A stretch of DNA of 64,000 nucleotides from Mesostigma viride (GCA_009746045.1 RPFO01000085.1:364181-428180); one strand, 5' to 3'. Shown: positions 21,451 to 30,657, counted from the stretch's first letter. The notes: generated by a model not told the origin, from the letters alone. A program made the numbers and translations.

Positions 21451-22095
21451 ATGGAAGCCACGTACGAGAACCTTCCACCCGAAGTCTTGACTCAAATCGT
21501 GAAAGAGTCGTGGCCTTACGGGTGCGCCATCAACAAAGCCACCCAACGCGAATACGACGTCGTTGCAGTCGAGAAAAGAGAAGAATTAAGCAAAAAGTTT
21601 CGAGTGAACGACCTTTTTCTTACCATCGGAACGGAGCTCTCGGTCCGAGAAAACGAAGAAGCCGATCTGAACTGGCTTAATCCGAAGCTCGCCGAAAGGA
21701 CCGACGAGCAACTGCGAGGCGTGATGAAAGCATTGTCTTTGGAGCGCATCGAGGAATGCGAGGACGCCGTGTACACTCCGCATCACGTCAAAGTGATAAA
21801 ACTCTTCGCGCTCTGTCGCGACTTGAAAGAAGGCGTCGAAAACATCATGGACCTGCACATCTCCAATCGAACCTACGACAGGATCGAGTTTCGTTTGTTC
21901 GATGTTGCGAGCAAGACCAGTCCTTTCACGGTCCGAGCGAGCAGTTTCATGACCAAGTTTTACAACCAACTACAGGCCCAGGAGGAGCGGGCCGGGAGAT
22001 CGACGACGAGCGAGCACTGGAATTGGAACGGGTGGTGGTCTCGCTGCCTTGAAAAACATTGCGAAAACTACCGAAACGTTGGGGTGTTGTCGTAG
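21451..22095 (+). CDS. F-box-like protein
   Basis: 214 residues from ATG 21451. The N-terminus YENLPPEVLTQIVKESW has the LPxEVLxxI signature that opens F-box domains, which link targets to SCF ubiquitin ligases through Skp1. The rest is charged and helical with no known substrate-binding repeat. Two more proteins nearby (22637, 23679) also have F-box-like segments. Giant viruses often carry such genes; the target here is unknown. The 260 bp after the stop hold no convincing gene. Confidence 0.55.
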   Translation: MEATYENLPPEVLTQIVKESWPYGCAINKATQREYDVVAVEKREELSKKFRVNDLFLTIGTELSVRENEEADLNWLNPKLAERTDEQLRGVMKALSLERIEECEDAVYTPHHVKVIKLFALCRDLKEGVENIMDLHISNRTYDRIEFRLFDVASKTSPFTVRASSFMTKFYNQLQAQEERAGRSTTSEHWNWNGWWSRCLEKHCENYRNVGVLS

Positions 22096-22355
22096 AGAGA
22101 GCGTTCGGTTTCGTGAGGCCACATAACGATTGCGCGGGAAGGTTCTACGGTGGTTATCAAAGGAGGAGGAGGCGCATCGCGCAGAGGATGCGTGTACAGT
22201 TTCATCGAGTGGCGGATCTTTCTGCCGCGTTTCTGTCTTAATAACCAATCTTTAAATTTCTGATCACACCGCTTTCGAGCGGAATTGCACACAACTGGTC
22301 TCATTGACATCCAATAGTTGTAAATAAATAAATTGTTGTTTGAGGGTATATAGGA

Positions 22356-22598
22356 ATGACAACAGCGTGCGGCCACAAGCTGAAGTCTGGCGGCCATTGT
22401 CGCATAAAGGTGAAAGGCGCCAAGAAATGCCGGTTTCATGCAAAAAAACATGTCGTGCGCGGACCAAATGTTACTGGACCAAATGAAATCGAAACTTGGG
22501 AAGAGTATATAATACGGACCACAGAAGCGGATCGAAACCAGGCCGAGAAGAGAAAAAATTCGACACAAGGCGGTAACGCTAGTAAGAAACAGAAATGA
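22356..22598 (+). CDS. Cys/His knuckle protein, 80 aa
   Basis: The N-terminus CGHKLKSGGHCRIKVKG with a later CRFH is the same knuckle found at the start of the next two genes. The second half reads EIETWEEYIIRTTEADRNQ, which is nearly the same as the start of the protein at 36997. An AT-rich leader (TAAATAAATAAATTG) precedes the gene. Function unknown; a short binding module or a truncated paralogue. Confidence 0.6.
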   Translation: MTTACGHKLKSGGHCRIKVKGAKKCRFHAKKHVVRGPNVTGPNEIETWEEYIIRTTEADRNQAEKRKNSTQGGNASKKQK

Positions 22599-22636
22599 TC
22601 GTATATTTTTTCTGGTCTGGTTCGTATAGTGGTGAA

Positions 22637-23641
22637 ATGACCAAGGAGTGCGGACACAAGTTAAAGAAAGGAGGCCGTTGTCAGATCAAAGTCGCGGACC
22701 CCAAAAAGAAGCGATGCAGGTTCCACGGAAAGGGAGGCAAGACGAAACACCGAGTCAGGCAACCTGGCGAGGCAGGGCCGTCGATACTTGGAAAACATGA
22801 ACGCGAGGAAGAATCGGACGAAAACAACAGTGGAGACGTTACTTTGGACACACTGACTGCAGGTGCGTTTCAACCAATTACAGAAAACCTGAGTCCAGGA
22901 GATCTCCGACGTCTTGCGCAGACGAGTCCAGCGTTGAATAAAATGATCCACGAGGTGGTTTCGAATCCACCGCCTAATTTGAACAACCTGCCTGAAAGTG
23001 TGTTTAAACTAATTGCAGACGGAGTGGATGTAAAGGATCTCGAAAATCTGATGCTCGTGACTCCGAGTTTGAATAAAATGACCCGCAGTGTGATTACTGA
23101 GCCAGAGAGATCAGACACGTTCGTAAAAGGGAATATGACCCCTCAGGAAGTGAGTGACATGTTGATAGCTCAATCTCGGGCTACAGGAAGACCTTATGCA
23201 ATGGTGCGTTTGAGCGATCCGTCTCTCCACAAACGCCCCGGGTTGCATATCGGCATCGGTAGATATTTTGAAGGTCCAAGGTTTAACGAACCCCCTCCCC
23301 CTGACCCCTCTGCTAGGTACCACGAAGACACTGAAAAAGTGTTAGGCGATTACAGGCAGAAAATGCTAAAAAATCAGGACCTCTTTTTACTCGAGCATCG
23401 GTTTCAAAATCCACCATCCATTTTTATGGACATGACCCGTGAAGAACAGTATAAGATAGCGAAACAGAGAGCGGACTCAATGAATTGGAAAAGAAAATTT
23501 CAGGGACTTCCACCAATGCCAGAAAAGGAGTATAATGATAGAATAGAATTGGATTTGGAATACTGGGAGGACGAGCGGGAAAGGTTTACAAGACTAGCAA
23601 AAGATCCCAATAAGCGGCCTAAATGGTGGAACAGAGACTAG
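22637..23641 (+). CDS. Cys/His knuckle protein with F-box-like repeats
   Basis: 334 residues from ATG 22637; an upstream ATG at 22595 overlaps the previous stop and would add a hydrophobic stretch that its sister gene lacks. Residues 1-38 are the knuckle (CGHKLKKGGRCQIK...CRFHGKGG). Two F-box-like segments follow (ENLSPGDLRRLAQTSPALNK and NLPESVFKLIADGVDVKDLE). The C-terminal 180 residues are charged and unknown. Its first 140 bp are almost identical to those of the gene at 23679, while the rest differs. Confidence 0.65.
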   Translation: MTKECGHKLKKGGRCQIKVADPKKKRCRFHGKGGKTKHRVRQPGEAGPSILGKHEREEESDENNSGDVTLDTLTAGAFQPITENLSPGDLRRLAQTSPALNKMIHEVVSNPPPNLNNLPESVFKLIADGVDVKDLENLMLVTPSLNKMTRSVITEPERSDTFVKGNMTPQEVSDMLIAQSRATGRPYAMVRLSDPSLHKRPGLHIGIGRYFEGPRFNEPPPPDPSARYHEDTEKVLGDYRQKMLKNQDLFLLEHRFQNPPSIFMDMTREEQYKIAKQRADSMNWKRKFQGLPPMPEKEYNDRIELDLEYWEDERERFTRLAKDPNKRPKWWNRD

Positions 23642-23678
23642 TAAAAATGTTTTTTTTCTGGCTTTTCCGTATACTGGG

Positions 23679-24719
23679 ATGACCAAGGAGTGCGGACACA
23701 AGTTGAAGAAAGGAGGCCGTTGTCAGATCAAAGTCGCAGACCCCAAGAAGAAGCGATGCAGGTTCCACGGAAAGGGAGGCAAGACCAAACACCGAGTCAG
23801 AGGGACGTCGTTTGTAACGGCCGACCAGTCTTCCGATAGTATGGTATCGGCCAACTCGAATTGGGATAACAGCGGCGTACAAGATGAGGTTCAATCAAAT
23901 CCTGAGATTATTATTACACAACGTAATCTCCCCCCTGAAGGGACAGGCACGAATGAAAACCGTGCTAATTGGCCTCGTCTGAGGGAATCCCTACACCCCT
24001 CTGTGGAAGAGGATGAGTTGATGATTCCATACAATCGGCGAGTTCACGAGGAGCCGCTCGATTACGGTGACGCAGGTTCTAAATTTGACGCGATGGACTT
24101 ATATTTTCCCGGGGGGGTCTATAGAGAGTTGCCAGATGTAAGGGGGAAGAACGTGACAAACGAATTTGACGATTCAAACCCCCCTGCGAAAAATCAAACT
24201 AGAAACTCCGCGCAGTCATCCTATCGTCCTGACCCACGACTGCCCGGAATAAACCTTGATACAAACAAAAAGCAAAAAACTGGTCAGCCAAAGGTATTTT
24301 CCGACCGTTTACCCGGGGTTGCACTCCCTGACGAAAACGCGGAAAGGTCTCCTCTCGAAAACTTACCAGAGGAGGTTTTACACGATATAGTTAACAAGTT
24401 AGATGTGCAATCGTTGCGCAACTTTGGTGCATCCAACAGAAACCTATATCATCAGGTATTGAAACTGATGGAAGATAGCATCAAAGCTAACCCTGAATAT
24501 TTTAGCGGCACCGGCAGTGCTGAAATGGAAAAGAAAGCGGTAATGACAGTGAACGCCGAGAATGCGGAAAGAAAAAAAAAAGGACTTGAACCGTTTAACG
24601 AAACGCAGTACCTTGAAAGGATAGCGCTGTATATGGATGCCTGGAGGGAAAGGAGAGCGGAACTAATACAAAAAGTGCGTATTGCAAAGAGACTCCAAGA
24701 AATCCGGCCTTCTCGGTAA
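23679..24719 (+). CDS. Cys/His knuckle protein with C-terminal F-box-like segment
   Basis: 346 residues from ATG 23679. The N-terminal knuckle is nearly identical to that of the preceding gene. A long, low-complexity polar middle follows. The F-box-like segment is LENLPEEVLHDIVNKLDVQS at about residues 227-246, ahead of a charged helical end. It lies 37 bp after the previous stop on the same strand. A modular binding protein that might recruit a ubiquitin ligase is one reading (inference). Confidence 0.65.
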   Translation: MTKECGHKLKKGGRCQIKVADPKKKRCRFHGKGGKTKHRVRGTSFVTADQSSDSMVSANSNWDNSGVQDEVQSNPEIIITQRNLPPEGTGTNENRANWPRLRESLHPSVEEDELMIPYNRRVHEEPLDYGDAGSKFDAMDLYFPGGVYRELPDVRGKNVTNEFDDSNPPAKNQTRNSAQSSYRPDPRLPGINLDTNKKQKTGQPKVFSDRLPGVALPDENAERSPLENLPEEVLHDIVNKLDVQSLRNFGASNRNLYHQVLKLMEDSIKANPEYFSGTGSAEMEKKAVMTVNAENAERKKKGLEPFNETQYLERIALYMDAWRERRAELIQKVRIAKRLQEIRPSR

Positions 24720-24762
24720 AACCGTTTCCTGGTACCGCAAATATGATCTTACCGAACTTCAT

Positions 24763-24954
24763 ATGATGGGTTGTTTTCTCGCCAAATTGGAAACAGAGTG
24801 GGAGGATCGCGATCCTAATGCGTCTTCGATACGGATCCGCTGTCGCGATGTCGCCGAGGCGTCAATAATGGCAAAGGATCGTAAAAACGCACGTGACGTC
24901 GGCCACGATCGTTCCAACGCGTGTGAGAGACTAGAACAGGAAGCATCTTACTAG
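24763..24954 (+). CDS. Possible 63-aa protein
   Basis: Open from the ATG at 24763 and placed between two supported genes. The product is charged with no recognised domain. It could equally be the intergenic 3' flank of the previous gene. Confidence 0.25.
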   Translation: MMGCFLAKLETEWEDRDPNASSIRIRCRDVAEASIMAKDRKNARDVGHDRSNACERLEQEASY

Positions 24955-24968
24955 ATGGTAAGGTAATT

Positions 24969-25283
24969 TCACCTCCTCCGGCTCTTGCGATGCCTTCGCT
25001 GGTTGATGGTGTGCTTCAGATACGCCATCTGCGCTGGATGGGTTTGCGAGCTTTGATACATATAGGGCATTGGCTCCTGGCTCAAGTCCATCCATTCCAG
25101 CTGGCCGTTGGTGGCGGGGACGTCGGGGGGCTGGACCATGTCGCCGCTGTTCGCCATTCCACACGAGGCGGCTCGGTGGCGAGAAGCCGGCTTGCGCCTC
25201 GAGTGCGAGGCGCACCTCTTGTAGCCAGCCCTGGCGCTGTTGCTGCAATGGCTGCCGTCCTTGCATTTTGCGGTGCACTTCAT
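24969..25283 (-). CDS. Cys/His knuckle protein, 104 aa
   Basis: The N-terminus MKCTAKCKDGSHCSNSARAG with a following CASH is a typical CxxKxxDGxxC...CxxH knuckle. The rest is Pro/Gln/Met-rich with a very basic C-terminus (RRHRKSRRR). Starts at ATG 25283. It is one of seven or more genes in this window with the same type of N-terminal module. Confidence 0.6.
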   Translation of the reverse strand: MKCTAKCKDGSHCSNSARAGYKRCASHSRRKPASRHRAASCGMANSGDMVQPPDVPATNGQLEWMDLSQEPMPYMYQSSQTHPAQMAYLKHTINQRRHRKSRRR

Positions 25284-25320
25284 GGGTGTATACTACTTGT
25301 TCTCTAGAAAAACTTCGGAC

Positions 25321-25422
25321 TCACTTGTTTTTCTTCGTGGCTCGCTTTTTGGGTTTCTTTTTTCGCGTTTGTCCCCCTCCGTGGTTGTTCAGGCCGTGAC
25401 TATAATACAACAAGGGAGGCAT
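25321..25422 (-). CDS. Possible 33-aa basic protein
   Basis: From ATG 25422: a short aromatic/His start, then QTRKKKPKKRATKKNK. It lies between the tRNA gene and the knuckle gene. Short basic proteins are common in giant viruses, but the length alone gives little support. Confidence 0.3.
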   Translation of the reverse strand: MPPLLYYSHGLNNHGGGQTRKKKPKKRATKKNK

Positions 25423-25449
25423 GGCGTATAAGATACAGCGGCGATTTTT

Positions 25450-25521
25450 GTTCGGGGCGAGACTCGAACTCGCGACCTGCGGCTCATAAGACCGCCGCTC
25501 TACCGACTGAGCTACTCGAAC
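25450..25521 (-). tRNA. tRNA-Ile (anticodon UAU)
   Basis: On the minus strand 72 nt fold into a full cloverleaf: acceptor GTTCGAG/CCCGAAC (one A-C mismatch), D arm GCTC...GAGC, anticodon stem GCGGT/GCCGC with loop CTTATGA (anticodon TAT), and T arm GCGAG-TTCGAGT-CTCGC. No intron and no encoded CCA. A rare-codon tRNA for AUA fits a virus or an AT-rich gene set beside a GC-rich host. Located just outside cassette B copy 2. Confidence 0.85.
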
Positions 25522-25554
25522 GGAACAATCCAACCTTAACCGGAACGTTAACCG

Positions 25555-27387
25555 ATGGGCAGCAGAGAGAAATAGTTGTAAATATGCAAAATTTTATGGG
25601 CAGCAGAGAGACAGGGCTTGGCGGCAGATGCGAGAACTCTGGTCCAGGAAAAAGTTTTTCAAGGGAGGGGGGGGGTATGGAGATGAATCTCCACTATCTC
25701 CACTATCTCCACTCTGTCGAATGCCGAGAATTCTCCCCACCCGGTGGGAACTGGGTCGAGAGAGGGGCGGGCACGGAAAGCCAGAGAGTCGCCTGATCGC
25801 ATCCCGCTATCCGTTTCCTCCAAAATCCTTCTCCTTTTCAAAACACAAAGGTCAAAGTCGTGGAGGTACCTATCTCCACCTCTATCTCCACTATCTCCAC
25901 TCCGTCACCGCCCGGGAAAGTTTTTCGAGAGGAGGGGGGGGATGGAGATGCATCTCCACTATCTCCACTATCTCCACCGCCCCGCGCCCCTCTTATGCTG
26001 TCACGCGTCACCATCGCGTAAAATACTTATAATTGGACAGTTAGGATTCCACGGGACAATATTGGAATTTGCATGAGTATTTCCTGCCAGAAAAGTTTTG
26101 GGAGAAGGGAGGGGGGGGTATGGAGATGCATCTCCACTATCTCCATCTCCACCCCCTATGCCAGAATTAGAGAAGACTCATTGTGGGCACGCATGTTTGA
26201 GACACAAGTCGAGTTTGCATTAAAAATAGGATTACGAGTTTAATAAATAGGAGAGAGGGGCTGACAGAGTCCTATTCCCCACAGTATTCACAGTTTGACA
26301 GAGGCGGCCATGTCGTGCAGGCTCTTGCACGGATCGAAGGTGGCATCCAAGTCCAGATCATCAAAGTTGCAGCCGAAGAACGTGTCATCCACGTCCAGAT
26401 CCTGGCGGGGGGACTTGCTCCCCACCTCCTCCTCCTCCTCGGAGGAGGTGTAAGAGTACGAGGGGACGGAGCCTTCGAAATCGCTCATCTCGTGATCGGA
26501 AGGAGCCTGCTCCTCCTCCTCCTGCTCCTCCTCCTCGACTTGGTCGACAGAAACGGGGGCCTCGCGATTTTCCCTGTCCATCCGGGCCAAACGGGCATTC
26601 TCCAGCTCGCGAGCGGCGTTTTCGCGGCCCAAAATCTCGTCGCGAGTCACCACCCAGGCGGCAAGCGGGTTGCCGCGAGAGAAATCGGAGCACCGCATGG
26701 AGAGTCTGGGCAGATCCTTGACTCTGGCGCCCATCCCGTCGTGCGGAGGCTTGAAATCGCGGCGGCGGCGGGAGGGAACGCACACCTTCTTGGGGGCGGG
26801 GAAGTTCTCGTCACGGGGCGTTTCGAAGAGCCCCATTTCGTGCTTCATCCGCTGCCATAGCTCCTCCTCCATCCTCTGCTTCTCGGCCTTGTTGCGCTTT
26901 GCGTTGGCGAGGCGTTTGGAGCGGCACTTGGAACAGCGACTCGTGCGCTTGCAACCGCGCTTGGGGAGGAACTCGTCGCTGTCCTTCGGGAAACGCAGGC
27001 CGCAATCGCGGCAGGCCGCAGTCGCCATGGCAGGAAATGGAAAGGGTTCGAGAGCGTGAGAGAGAGAGAGCGAGAGTGCGTGCGACGAGGAGGGCGGCGG
27101 GGTTTTATACCCGCGCGGTGCTCGCCTCGCCGCGTGAAAAAATTACGCGGTCGGCGGTTAGGTTCCGTTACGTGTCCGTGGACACTTATTCCGGCGCGAG
27201 ACGCGCCACGTCTCCTCCGAAAACCGTTACTTCCCGTGCCGGGCCGCGGTTACGGACGGACTAAACGGCGGTTACGCGCCGACCGCCAGCCGTTACAATA
27301 CCACGGGACGACCCAGAGACGGTACACCGCACGGACCCTGGAGGGGACCCTGGGAGGGACCCAAGGGGGGGGGGGGCTGGAGGGGGC
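25555..27387. repeat. Cassette B, copy 2
   Basis: Direct repeat of 17375-19200 with only a few substitutions and short indels, so the duplication is recent or kept similar by conversion. It starts in the middle of the 40/53-bp repeat and ends in a G-rich stretch before the dioxygenase gene. Confidence 0.9.
26288..27028 (-). CDS. Cassette B zinc-finger protein, copy 2
   Basis: 246 residues, identical in sequence to the copy at 18106-18846: N-terminal CRDC...CSKC ribbon, basic helix, acidic Ser/Glu-rich tail. Its TATA box (TTTTATA) is at 27103-27109. Here the divergent neighbour is the dioxygenase gene at 27428, while in copy 1 the neighbour is the 3' end of the metalloprotease gene. Confidence 0.7.
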   Translation of the reverse strand: MATAACRDCGLRFPKDSDEFLPKRGCKRTSRCSKCRSKRLANAKRNKAEKQRMEEELWQRMKHEMGLFETPRDENFPAPKKVCVPSRRRRDFKPPHDGMGARVKDLPRLSMRCSDFSRGNPLAAWVVTRDEILGRENAARELENARLARMDRENREAPVSVDQVEEEEQEEEEQAPSDHEMSDFEGSVPSYSYTSSEEEEEVGSKSPRQDLDVDDTFFGCNFDDLDLDATFDPCKSLHDMAASVKL

Positions 27388-27427
27388 GAGGGGAATTAAA
27401 AACACGTATTCTGTTGTAACTGCGGCG
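27029..27427 (-). promoter_or_regulatory. Promoter region of cassette B, copy 2
   Basis: Same TATA box, (GA)n leader, GGTTA/GTTAC and CCACGGG words as at 18847-19200. The last 40 bp before the dioxygenase ATG are AT-rich and lie outside the duplicated unit. Confidence 0.5.
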
Positions 27428-28375
27428 ATGGAGGAATTGGACGACAGGGGGTTTCTCGTTATGAGGGGTGCGCTGGGAGAATCGGATATTAAAGAAGGAG
27501 TAGCGTGCATTCGCAAGAATGAAGTCAATTACGCGGCTATGGAGTCCTTCATCCGTCAAAGAATGTTGCAGAGCATTCGACAACGGCTCGCGTGGGGCAA
27601 AGTCGATTTCGTCAAATTTCGAGTGAGCGACAACAACAACTCTGCGGATGCGTCGAGTTTCCACAGAGATATCATTTATCAGGGTCGCGAAAATCCGTTT
27701 ACTCCGCCGTTTTACACGTGTCTCACGTATCTGGACACGACAGTGATGGAACTCATCCCCGGCTCTCACAAACGAGTCGCCTATTCTTGGCTTGAACTCC
27801 CGAGTGTGCACGCAAGCCGATTGCAACTAGAAATGAATCCCGGAGACCTGCTCGTGTTTCATTCTTCTCTACTTCACCGCGGACTGTTCACTGAGAAGCT
27901 AGAACACCGGCGTTTGGTGCAAGTTTTCGAGGTTTTTCTGGACCCGAAGTGCCTCTCCACCGTCGTGCACGTCAGAGGCAGGGAAGCATACAGTGATTTC
28001 ATGATCCGAGCGAGTCGCACGGGAGGAATTGTAAAGTCCCTGATCGATTATCTCGCGTTTGCGAACGCTGCAAGGGGTTACGGCGTGGGATTTAGAATTC
28101 CAGAGAAGTGCGGATTGGATAACACGCTGTATTTCTCGTCCGAGGGGCTCAGAGATAGGGTGGAGATCAAGTCGGGGACGTGGCAGGAAATAAACAAGTA
28201 CGTGATGAACCCGCGACTTGACTTGAGGGATCTTCTAGACGAGTCGTATTCGACGTACAATTTTCACGTGTTCATTCGAACACCGTTGGTGTTTATGATT
28301 GTGATCACGCTGCTTTTGGCGCTGACGGGAGTGTACGGGTTCACAAAATTGTACCGTAAAGAGCGCCGACGCTGA
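27428..28375 (+). CDS. 2-oxoglutarate/Fe(II) dioxygenase (PhyH-like) with C-terminal membrane anchor
   Basis: 315 residues from ATG 27428. The jelly-roll iron site is read as H79-x-D81 (FHRDIIY), a distal His near 150 (LLVFHSSLLHRG) and an Arg at about 161-162 for 2-oxoglutarate. This matches the phytanoyl-CoA dioxygenase-like family, which hydroxylates lipids or small molecules. A hydrophobic segment at about residues 290-308 followed by KLYRKERRR suggests a tail anchor with a short cytosolic end. The substrate is unknown. A second, unanchored member of the superfamily lies at 48654-49505. Confidence 0.75.
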   Translation: MEELDDRGFLVMRGALGESDIKEGVACIRKNEVNYAAMESFIRQRMLQSIRQRLAWGKVDFVKFRVSDNNNSADASSFHRDIIYQGRENPFTPPFYTCLTYLDTTVMELIPGSHKRVAYSWLELPSVHASRLQLEMNPGDLLVFHSSLLHRGLFTEKLEHRRLVQVFEVFLDPKCLSTVVHVRGREAYSDFMIRASRTGGIVKSLIDYLAFANAARGYGVGFRIPEKCGLDNTLYFSSEGLRDRVEIKSGTWQEINKYVMNPRLDLRDLLDESYSTYNFHVFIRTPLVFMIVITLLLALTGVYGFTKLYRKERRR

Positions 28376-28388
28376 ATACGAAAAGATA

Positions 28389-28526
28389 ATGGAAGAAATG
28401 GATCCTTTATTTTGGCCTCATAAAGATGCAGAGGAAAACCTCAAAAAAGCATTGACGATCTCGGAACAAGCTTCGGAAAGGGCGAACGTTCCGGAAGGGG
28501 GTGAGAGGCCCATGCCGCGTGTATAA
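28389..28526 (+). CDS. Possible 45-aa acidic protein
   Basis: ATG 28389 to TAA 28524-28526; the product begins MEEMDPLFWPHKDAEENL. It follows the dioxygenase by 13 bp on the same strand. No family recognised; the tight spacing gives modest support. Confidence 0.35.
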   Translation: MEEMDPLFWPHKDAEENLKKALTISEQASERANVPEGGERPMPRV

Positions 28527-28558
28527 ACAGTTTTGTTGTTTTATAATTATATACAGTG

Positions 28559-28921
28559 ATGCCGAAAAAGTGCAGAAAACTCACGGCGCGAAAGACAAAA
28601 TGCAAAAACAACGCCGGGAAAAACGGCGTTTGCGCGGTGCACGCCTCTCACACCGCTCGATCCATAAACGCACTACTCCCAGTTACAGGGAATTTGTTGG
28701 ATCCACACCACCGACCCGTTGATAACATGCCCCTTTTGGGCCAAATGCTTCCCGAGCTGCCGTTAAGGCCTGTGACTGCGCGTCGACTTTATCGCCCTTC
28801 TGCAGAACTTTTGGGTGCGGCGTCCACAGAAAGCCGGGCTTCTACTACACTTCCGGGTCATCTTACAATGAACGTGCATCAAAATCGCGCCACGAGGAAA
28901 CGCCATGCCAGGAGGCGTTAA
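28559..28921 (+). CDS. Cys/His knuckle protein, 120 aa
   Basis: The N-terminus CRKLTARKTKCKNNAGKNG followed by CAVH is a knuckle of the same type as in six neighbouring genes. The remainder is Leu/Pro-rich with a basic end (RATRKRHARRR). An AT-rich leader (TTTATAATTATATACAG) lies just upstream of ATG 28559. Confidence 0.6.
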   Translation: MPKKCRKLTARKTKCKNNAGKNGVCAVHASHTARSINALLPVTGNLLDPHHRPVDNMPLLGQMLPELPLRPVTARRLYRPSAELLGAASTESRASTTLPGHLTMNVHQNRATRKRHARRR

Positions 28922-28934
28922 GTCCTGTTTGGGG

Positions 28935-29108
28935 TTAATAGTGATGCCCGGTCCTTTGTTTGTACATATCTTCCAAAGCAGACCGCCGTTCGGCTAAAGC
29001 AACTTGATTCTTTACATTTTGTATCGCGCGTTCTGACTGACTTGCGACCTTTTTAAGTAATAAATCATGTTTAGCGCTCCATTCTTTATGATCTTCAGTC
29101 TCCTGCAT
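28935..29108 (-). CDS. Hypothetical 57-aa helical protein (start uncertain)
   Basis: The only in-frame ATG is at 29108. The frame stays open upstream to about 29280 with a protein-like, Pro/Phe-rich sequence (GFRFVSQRPPFRLTQPW), so the true start may be lost at the GC-rich island that follows. The downstream part is charged and helical. No family recognised. Confidence 0.4.
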   Translation of the reverse strand: MQETEDHKEWSAKHDLLLKKVASQSERAIQNVKNQVALAERRSALEDMYKQRTGHHY

Positions 29109-29324
29109 GCTTGCTACGGGTCTTTGGAACCAAGTCCAGGGCTGCGTGAGACGAAACGGAGGACGCTGCGAAACGAAGCGGAACCCCGGCACTGGTGGCG
29201 GGTGGTTGGCAGAAAAATCTTCCAACTCGATTTGAGCATTATCTATTCCTTCACTTGCTTCATTAAACTCAGCACCATCGATTCACCGGCGTGCACCACA
29301 ACGATTGCTACCCGGTACCATACA

Positions 29325-29495
29325 CCGGACTCCGCCGGCCCCCGGTGGTGCTCTACGGCGCCCACCGGTGTATGGTCCGCACCTTCCGGACCCGTATGGT
29401 GCGGGCCGCACCCGTATGGTCCGGAGTGCCCACCGGACCGACTGCGGCCGCACCGGCCGGGCCGGAGCACCACCGTGCCCACCGGGCCCGGACTA
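29325..29495. repeat. GC-rich palindromic island 1
   Basis: Dense inverted and direct copies of CCGG, GTATGG and GGTCCGG words, e.g. CCGGTGTATGGTCCG, which also occurs at the island near 45795. The island forms the junction between two minus-strand genes and supplies the last codons of the membrane-protein gene. Confidence 0.75.
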
Positions 29496-29895
29496 GAGGC
29501 TTCACGACAAAGAAGAAGAGTGTTGCGTAAACCCCCATAAAACCCGCTATACTCGCGGCGTGAGCGATAATGCCCCAAGACGGGAAATACATCCCGTTGA
29601 ATCCGGACGTCGAAACGAGCAAGCCCGTGACTAAACCGACGACGACTCCGACCGCTAGGAACTTTCGGCCTGTTGGGATTTTTTCTTGATAGTCTCTCGA
29701 CCAACGCACGGCCGCCAAATTTCCTAGTGCAAGTGCTATGATGACGAGAAACACGACGTACTCGGTGTGCACGTAACCGACCGTGTTAGATGGTGTGACA
29801 AGCGCGCGGATAGCTGCAAGGTAAAGAGGAAGTACTATTGATACGGGCGCCGCGGATCCCACGGCAAGAGACTTGATAACACTTTCGAGTTGCAT
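29353..29895 (-). CDS. Multi-span membrane protein
   Basis: 180 residues from ATG 29895. Four hydrophobic segments are visible at about residues 15-33, 45-63, 78-96 and 106-130. The last 45 residues are encoded by the GC-rich island and are Arg/Gly/Pro-rich, unlike the rest, so the natural end was probably near residue 135. No family recognised. The gene sits just downstream of the SSB-like gene on the same strand. Confidence 0.55.
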   Translation of the reverse strand: MQLESVIKSLAVGSAAPVSIVLPLYLAAIRALVTPSNTVGYVHTEYVVFLVIIALALGNLAAVRWSRDYQEKIPTGRKFLAVGVVVGLVTGLLVSTSGFNGMYFPSWGIIAHAASIAGFMGVYATLFFFVVKPLVRARWARWCSGPAGAAAVGPVGTPDHTGAARTIRVRKVRTIHRWAP

Positions 29896-29937
29896 CCGTT
29901 TATTATTAGCAATTGAAATAATAATCAGTACAAAAGA

Positions 29938-30657
29938 TCACTCGTCCATTTCGCGCAACCGCTTCGATTCGGGCTCCTCATCAGACCCAATCGCTCTGTC
30001 AATGAAACAGTAACCGTCAGGCATTCTGCTCGAGGGGAAAAACTGGAGAGACTGCACGACAGGCGTGCAACCGTACTGCTTGTCCATGAACCACATACGA
30101 GACACCTCGAGAATGGCTTGGACCTCGCATCCTTTCTGGACATCGGCGTAGGTGACAGGACGCCTCTCTTCGTCGAAAAATCGGCACTGAAAGTGGTTGT
30201 CGCGGAAAGGAACATTGCACTTCAGAGTGGGAGGATACTCTGATTTCTTTGAGGGTTTGATCGCCGACGTGTACAGTTCTTCGACAAGCTCTAAGCTCAT
30301 CCTCTTCCCAAACCATTCCATACACTTTTGGTGGGACTGGCGCTTGTTTTGGTCGTCAAGAGCGACCCAAATGTTGTAAAAAAGATTGTTATCAGTTCCT
30401 TCGCTCGTGTAGCCGTCGAAGGACAGGTCGAGAGTATACTTTTTGTCCCCTTGGCCGCTCTTGGGCTCAAAACAGCTGATCCCGAATGGCGCTCTCATGC
30501 GAGGTGTTTGGATGCGCACAGGAGTGCCTTCGTTCACATAGGAAAGGTAAGCGGACAAGGCTCCAGGTCCAGATTGACCTCTTCCTGTGCGTTTCGGGTC
30601 TTTGTAAATCACTTTAGCCGGGTCAAAGTCGTCAAAGAGGACGATTGTAGAAGCCAT
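29938..30657 (-). CDS. Probable giant-virus-type single-strand DNA-binding protein
   Basis: 239 residues from ATG 30657. The core has alternating beta-type segments and ends with CEVQAILEVSRMWFMDKQYG then VVQSLQFFPS, the pattern I associate with OB-fold ssDNA-binding proteins of nucleocytoplasmic large DNA viruses. The C-terminus is strongly acidic (EEPESKRLREMDE), as in many SSBs that recruit partners through their tail. The role would be coating single strands in replication. The assignment rests on pattern recognition. A TATA-like TTTTATG lies upstream. Confidence 0.5.
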   Translation of the reverse strand: MASTIVLFDDFDPAKVIYKDPKRTGRGQSGPGALSAYLSYVNEGTPVRIQTPRMRAPFGISCFEPKSGQGDKKYTLDLSFDGYTSEGTDNNLFYNIWVALDDQNKRQSHQKCMEWFGKRMSLELVEELYTSAIKPSKKSEYPPTLKCNVPFRDNHFQCRFFDEERRPVTYADVQKGCEVQAILEVSRMWFMDKQYGCTPVVQSLQFFPSSRMPDGYCFIDRAIGSDEEPESKRLREMDE

